Assembly: GCF_022647505.1 (NCBI RefSeq)
Contig: NZ_CP071409.1
Span: 2,790,001 to 2,854,000 of the forward strand
From: [Pantoea] beijingensis
GTDB taxonomy: Bacteria > Pseudomonadota > Gammaproteobacteria > Enterobacterales > Enterobacteriaceae
Direction of reading: 5' to 3'
DNA length: 64,000 nucleotides
The notes beneath the pieces were generated by a model that worked only from the letters and a program-made list of their open reading frames with translations, made no database searches and was not told where the DNA came from. A program made the position numbers and the translations under genes. Shown here one piece after another: positions 60,407 through 64,000 of this stretch; position 1 is the stretch's first letter; every line of letters begins with the position of its first letter.

Positions 60407-61543
60407 TTAGCGCGCAGGATGATAAACAGCGTTAAACCCAAGTTTTTTCAGCAGTTCTGCAGCAGCGGCATCATCACACTGCACATGCAGCGACGACCAT
60501 TCGCGTCGCTCCTGATAATTTTTACGCAAGCGGTCAAACTCACCCGCTATTGCCGCAACATGACGCAGAGGCGCATCGTCGCGGCGCACATCATACACCA
60601 GATGAACTAAACGTTTTAGCGTTGCCTGATCCAGAGCGCCATGTAGCGTAATTCGACCAAATTCGGGGGCTGGCAACAGCGTTTCCAGCGAAACTTGCTG
60701 TGCCTGGCCAATAAACTGTGTCCAGGCTTCAAATACCTGCGTCGTGCCCCGCGCCTTGCCTTCCAGCGTATAGCCGGCAATATGCGCGGTGCCAATATCC
60801 ACGTAATCCAGCAGTTCCAGCGATAATTCTGGCTCCGGCTCCCATACGTCCAGCACCACGCTCAAATCACCACGCTGTTTTAATACCTGTAATAACGCAA
60901 CATTGTCTACGACAGCACCGCGACAGGCGTTAATGAGAATGGTATCCGGCCGCAGCGCGTTCAACAGCGTTTCATCAGCAAGGTGTAAGGTTTTAAATGG
61001 GCCATCCTTAAATAAAGGAGTATGAAAGGTCAGCACATCTGCTTCAGCCACCAACGTATCCAGCGAGTAAAATTCGCCCTCATCACCGCGCTCAGCGCGC
61101 GGTGGATCGCAAAGTAAAGTGCGAATGCCTAGGGCTTCCAGCCGAGCCTGCAGCCGCCCGCCGACATTACCCACGCCAACAATGCCGACGGTACGATCCT
61201 GCAATTGAAAACCATCTCGTTCAGCCAGTAATAATAGCGCTGAAAAAACATACTCCACGACAGCAATCGCATTACATCCTGGAGCCGCAGAGAAACCAAT
61301 CCCCTGTTGATGAAGATAATCTTCATCAACATGGTCCGTCCCCGCCGTCGCCGTGCCAACAAATTTAACGGGTTTTCCCTTTAACAACGCGGCATCGACT
61401 TTTGTGACTGAACGCACCATCAATCCATCAGCATCCTGTAGCTCTGCTTCCGGGATCGGGCGGCCAGGTACCGCAACGACATCACCCGTTCGGCTGAATA
61501 GCTCACGGGCATAAGGCATATTTTCATCAACGAGAATTTTCAC
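60407..61543 (-). CDS. pdxB: Erythronate-4-phosphate dehydrogenase
   Basis: Second step of the DXP-independent pyridoxal phosphate pathway. It is 378 aa, as in E. coli. D-2-hydroxyacid dehydrogenase fold with NAD motif [13 protein letters not shown] (near 119), ACRGAVVDN, and the catalytic Glu/His region ([15 protein letters not shown]). In E. coli flk is divergent just upstream; here an AraC-family gene takes that place. Confidence 0.97.
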   Translation of the reverse strand: MKILVDENMPYARELFSRTGDVVAVPGRPIPEAELQDADGLMVRSVTKVDAALLKGKPVKFVGTATAGTDHVDEDYLHQQGIGFSAAPGCNAIAVVEYVFSALLLLAERDGFQLQDRTVGIVGVGNVGGRLQARLEALGIRTLLCDPPRAERGDEGEFYSLDTLVAEADVLTFHTPLFKDGPFKTLHLADETLLNALRPDTILINACRGAVVDNVALLQVLKQRGDLSVVLDVWEPEPELSLELLDYVDIGTAHIAGYTLEGKARGTTQVFEAWTQFIGQAQQVSLETLLPAPEFGRITLHGALDQATLKRLVHLVYDVRRDDAPLRHVAAIAGEFDRLRKNYQERREWSSLHVQCDDAAAAELLKKLGFNAVYHPAR

Positions 61544-61620
61544 GGACTGTTTCCTGCTTTGGCACGCTTAAGCGTGGTATTTTGCCATAGAACAAGGGGT
61601 AATTCATGCCCGAGTCTTTA

Positions 61621-62400
61621 TCAACGAGGCCGGGTACGGTAGCGATCTGGCGTTGTACCAGCTTGCTGCTGAAACATCACAATTAAAGACGAAGCAGAAC
61701 TGTATCCCAAATCAAGCGCCACATTCTGCACCGTCATTCCCTGCTCCAATCGGGAAATAGCATGCAAGAAGCGCAAGCGCTGACGCCATTCGCTGAAAGA
61801 CATGCCTAATTGGGCCTGACAACGACGCGAAAGGGTGCGCTCCGTGGTGTAAACGCGTTGCGCCCACTGCGCCAGCGTGGTGTTATCGGCCGGATTATGT
61901 TCCAGCGCCTGTAGAATTGGCGCCAGATATTTATCCTGTGACATCGGCAAATAACTTTCCTGCACCTCAGCGTTACGCAACTGGTCGAGTAGCACATCGC
62001 ACAGCCTTCTATCCTCATCCGTATCCGGCACCAACAACTGACGTGAGGCACAATCATCGATGATGGCATTAACGATTGGTCCAACGTTTAGCAGGCAGGC
62101 TTTCTCCGGCAGACCGCCGCATAACACAGCAGCGATATTAAAGGTGCGAAAGTTCGCCTGACGGTTATTGTAGCTGGCATGCTCTTTACCCGGCGGGACC
62201 CACACGGGAAAATCGGCGGGCGTTAGCAATCTTTCTCCTTCGACATGAATCTGCAACACATTACATTTTACAAAGATCAATTGTCCCCACGCATGGCTAT
62301 GTGGCAGATATTCTGTTTTTGCGTTGGCCTGTTCATAGCGGAAGAAAAAGCGAGCATCTTTCGCATGCTGTGGTGCGTAGTAGGTAAGCTTCAGCGACAT
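61621..62400 (-). CDS. AraC-family transcriptional regulator
   Basis: 259-aa regulator with an N-terminal cupin sensor domain (HSHAWGQLIFVKCNVLQI near 35) and two C-terminal helix-turn-helix motifs: TLAQWAQRVYTTERTLSRRC, then TVQNVALDLGYSSASSLIVM. Resembles the YdeO/NimR-type branch with a cupin fused to HTH_18. Divergent from the EamA transporter gene with 98 bp between starts, so it probably controls that gene; inducer unknown. Confidence 0.9.
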   Translation of the reverse strand: MSLKLTYYAPQHAKDARFFFRYEQANAKTEYLPHSHAWGQLIFVKCNVLQIHVEGERLLTPADFPVWVPPGKEHASYNNRQANFRTFNIAAVLCGGLPEKACLLNVGPIVNAIIDDCASRQLLVPDTDEDRRLCDVLLDQLRNAEVQESYLPMSQDKYLAPILQALEHNPADNTTLAQWAQRVYTTERTLSRRCQAQLGMSFSEWRQRLRFLHAISRLEQGMTVQNVALDLGYSSASSLIVMFQQQAGTTPDRYRTRPR

Positions 62401-62498
62401 TCTGTCCGATCCGTAGGCAATATTGTCTGATTATCACTATCTCATGGAAAACAGACAAGCGTACACTGCGCTGACGCTTTTATAATAAGAGAACCACC

Positions 62499-63419
62499 AT
62501 GAATTTTCTGTTTCCACTCTTTGCGGTGTTAATTTGGTCGGTCAATGCCATTGTCAGCAAAGTCTCGGCTGAGGCGATCGATCCTGCCGCGATTTCTTTC
62601 TACCGCTGGCTGCTGGCATTGCTGGTATTGACACCGTTTGCGCTTCCTGGCGTCTGGCGGTTGCGGCGACAGATATTACAACTGTGGTGGAAGCTGCTCA
62701 TACTCGGCCTGCTTGGTATGGTGCTATATCAAAGCCTGGCCTACTACGCAGCGCATAGCGTTACGGCACTCTTTATTGGAATACTCAACGCCCTGATTCC
62801 GCTGCTCACCGTATTGATCAGTCTTTTTTTGCTGCGCCTTGCACCTACGTTGGGTATTGTTATCGGCGGCTTGCTCTCCTTTGGCGGTCTGGTGTGGCTG
62901 GTCAGCCAGGGTAATCCGCAACAGCTGCTGTCACACGGGCTGGGTAAAGGAGAACTGATGATGTTTGCCGCATCTACGTCATATGCGCTGTACGGTGTAT
63001 TAACCAGACGTTGGGCGATCCCGCTACCAAACTGGCAAAGCCTGTATGTGCAAATTTTATTTGGCGTGCTGCTGTTAACGCCGAATTTCCTGATGGCAAC
63101 TGACGTATCGCTTAATCTGCACAATATCCCACTGGTGCTTTTTGCCGGTATCCCGGCATCCATAATCGCACCTTTTCTCTGGATTCAGGGCGTACAGCGT
63201 TTGGGCGCCAGCACCACCTCTATTTTTATGAATCTGGCCCCCATTTTTACCGCCATCATTGCCGTACTGTTCCTGCATGAATCCCTGCGTAGCTATCACT
63301 ATATAGGCGGCAGCATAACCCTGTTTGGCGTGATTCTGGCGCAACGACTGCGCACGCCGCTGCTGCGCGGCAAAAAAGCTGTGGAACCGGAAAGTGCGGG
63401 AGTGACAAAAAAGGGATAA
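62499..63419 (+). CDS. EamA/DMT-family exporter
   Basis: 306-aa drug/metabolite transporter with two tandem EamA repeats and about ten helices. First repeat begins LFAVLIWSVNAIVSK; second carries FAASTSYALYGVLTRRW. The C-terminus is basic and cytoplasmic (LRGKKAVEPESAGVTKKG). Substrate unknown. Forms a regulator-transporter pair with the divergent AraC gene. Confidence 0.9.
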   Translation: MNFLFPLFAVLIWSVNAIVSKVSAEAIDPAAISFYRWLLALLVLTPFALPGVWRLRRQILQLWWKLLILGLLGMVLYQSLAYYAAHSVTALFIGILNALIPLLTVLISLFLLRLAPTLGIVIGGLLSFGGLVWLVSQGNPQQLLSHGLGKGELMMFAASTSYALYGVLTRRWAIPLPNWQSLYVQILFGVLLLTPNFLMATDVSLNLHNIPLVLFAGIPASIIAPFLWIQGVQRLGASTTSIFMNLAPIFTAIIAVLFLHESLRSYHYIGGSITLFGVILAQRLRTPLLRGKKAVEPESAGVTKKG

Positions 63420-63593
63420 TGGCATGGGGGAATACGTCGCTTTCATCTTCGATGGAAGGAAGAGAACTATTTAGGGTTATATCAAATTCCCCCGACACAC
63501 GTAATATCGACTCGGCGCTGAGTGCGGTTCTGGCACCCGCTTCCTGGAATTGGTCATATATTCTTCGAAACGTTGCCACATGCGGTAAAATCG

Positions 63594-63621
63594 TTGACTC
63601 AACCTTATCTGACCGTATAAT
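63594..63621 (+). promoter_or_regulatory. Promoter of the tRNA-Arg gene
   Basis: TTGACT, 16-base spacer, TATAAT, ending 17 bp before the tRNA. Confidence 0.8.
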
Positions 63622-63638
63622 TCGAGCGCATCAACAAT

Positions 63639-63715
63639 GCGCCCTTAGCTCAGTTGGATAGAGCACCGGCCTTCTAAGCCGTAGGTCACAGGTTCGAATC
63701 CTGTAGGGCGTACCA
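63639..63715 (+). tRNA. argU: tRNA-Arg (TCT)
   Basis: 77 nt with encoded CCA; anticodon TCT in the loop CTTCTAA, reading AGA codons. Acceptor stem GCGCCCT/AGGGCGT pairs fully except a G1-U72 wobble. Isoacceptor matches E. coli argU, a common integration site for phages and islands. Confidence 0.95.
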
Positions 63716-63727
63716 TTTCGAAGTAAA

Positions 63728-63752
63728 CAGACGTCAACTGACGTCTTTTTTT
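63728..63752 (+). terminator. Intrinsic terminator after tRNA-Arg
   Basis: AGACGTCA-a-CTGACGTCT followed by a T run: a perfect eight-base stem. Confidence 0.85.
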
Positions 63753-64000
63753 ATGCCTGAAATTCAGTGATTTGGTTGATTTTAGCGCGTCGAAACTCTC
63801 TCAGCATCTACCCGCATCAAGTAATATCTGTTGGTATATGTGAGGGTACATTCCCGTTCAATGAAATCTTGTACCAACAAGCACCTCAAATGGCGTCTGT
63901 GACGTCCGGTCATAATGCGCCTGTTTTTTTGACTATGAGGCGATATATCACACCTATTAAGGTGGCTAAATTTAGTGTGCCACGAAAAGGGCGTGGAGAC
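63753..64000 (+). other. Right edge: unresolved open frame after tRNA-Arg
   Basis: One plus-strand frame stays open from a stop at 63758-63760 to the end of the window, with possible ATGs at 63890 and 63935 but no ribosome site. The 22 codons from 63935 are basic. Paired TTGGTA and TACCAA elements (63831-63836, 63872-63877) resemble integrase arm sites only loosely. I cannot assign it. Confidence 0.3.

Noticed and set aside
63935..64000. Phage integrase start at the window edge
   Set aside because: The visible residues do not match integrase N-termini, and there is no ribosome site.

Overview
The window is a chromosomal segment of an Enterobacterales gammaproteobacterium. Nearly every housekeeping protein aligns over its full length with its E. 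coli K-12 counterpart as I remember it. The small palindromic intergenic repeats, the gene mix and the shuffled order relative to E. coli suggest Erwiniaceae (Erwinia or a close relative). That family placement is an inference; the order Enterobacterales is secure.

Layout. 1-5450: start of nagE divergent from nagBACD (GlcNAc uptake and catabolism, with NagC and CRP sites between). 5753-8370: asnB, then a seven-tRNA operon in the E. coli order metT-leuW-glnU-glnW-metU-glnV-glnX. 8442-16159: ubiF, a tandem 123-bp repeat array, miaB, and the ybeZ-ybeY-corC-lnt operon (RNA maturation and lipoprotein acylation). 16563-19793: gltIJKL glutamate/aspartate ABC transporter with a SroC-like RNA between gltI and gltJ. 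20675-34584: leuS-lptE-holA-nadD, rsfS-rlmH-mrdA-mrdB-rlpA, dacA, ybeD-lipB, lipA (outer-membrane LPS assembly, NAD and lipoate synthesis, rod-shape peptidoglycan synthesis). 34757-37395: tatE, an amidase, cspE and pagP on the minus strand, plus a 32-codon membrane-protein gene that long-ORF calling would miss.

37400-47080 is an accessory patchwork. It holds short membrane-protein genes (yohP, a 40-codon ORF, yoaK and a yoaJ-like gene), an unassigned 81-aa protein, hydroxycarboxylate dehydrogenase hcxB, an iron-type alcohol dehydrogenase, a 2-oxoglutarate oxygenase, osmC, leuE, and the wreck of an IS3-family element carrying an IS30-family fragment. Long stretches here hold no convincing gene.

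47083-61543 is the flk/hisPMQJ/ubiX-purF-cvpA/dedD-folC/accD/dedA/truA-usg/pdxB block. In E. coli flk lies beside pdxB, but here it lies beside hisP at the opposite end of the block, next to the IS wreck. hisJ has a good sigma-54 promoter match and cvpA a PurR operator. 61621-64000: an AraC-family regulator divergent from an EamA-type exporter, then a tRNA-Arg(TCT) gene near the right edge.

I see no CRISPR array, prophage, toxin-antitoxin or defence locus. The most unusual features are the repeat family (a four-unit tandem array before miaB and a dimer before ybeD), the short membrane-protein genes, the rearrangement around flk, and the apparent nitrogen control placed directly on hisJ where argT is missing.
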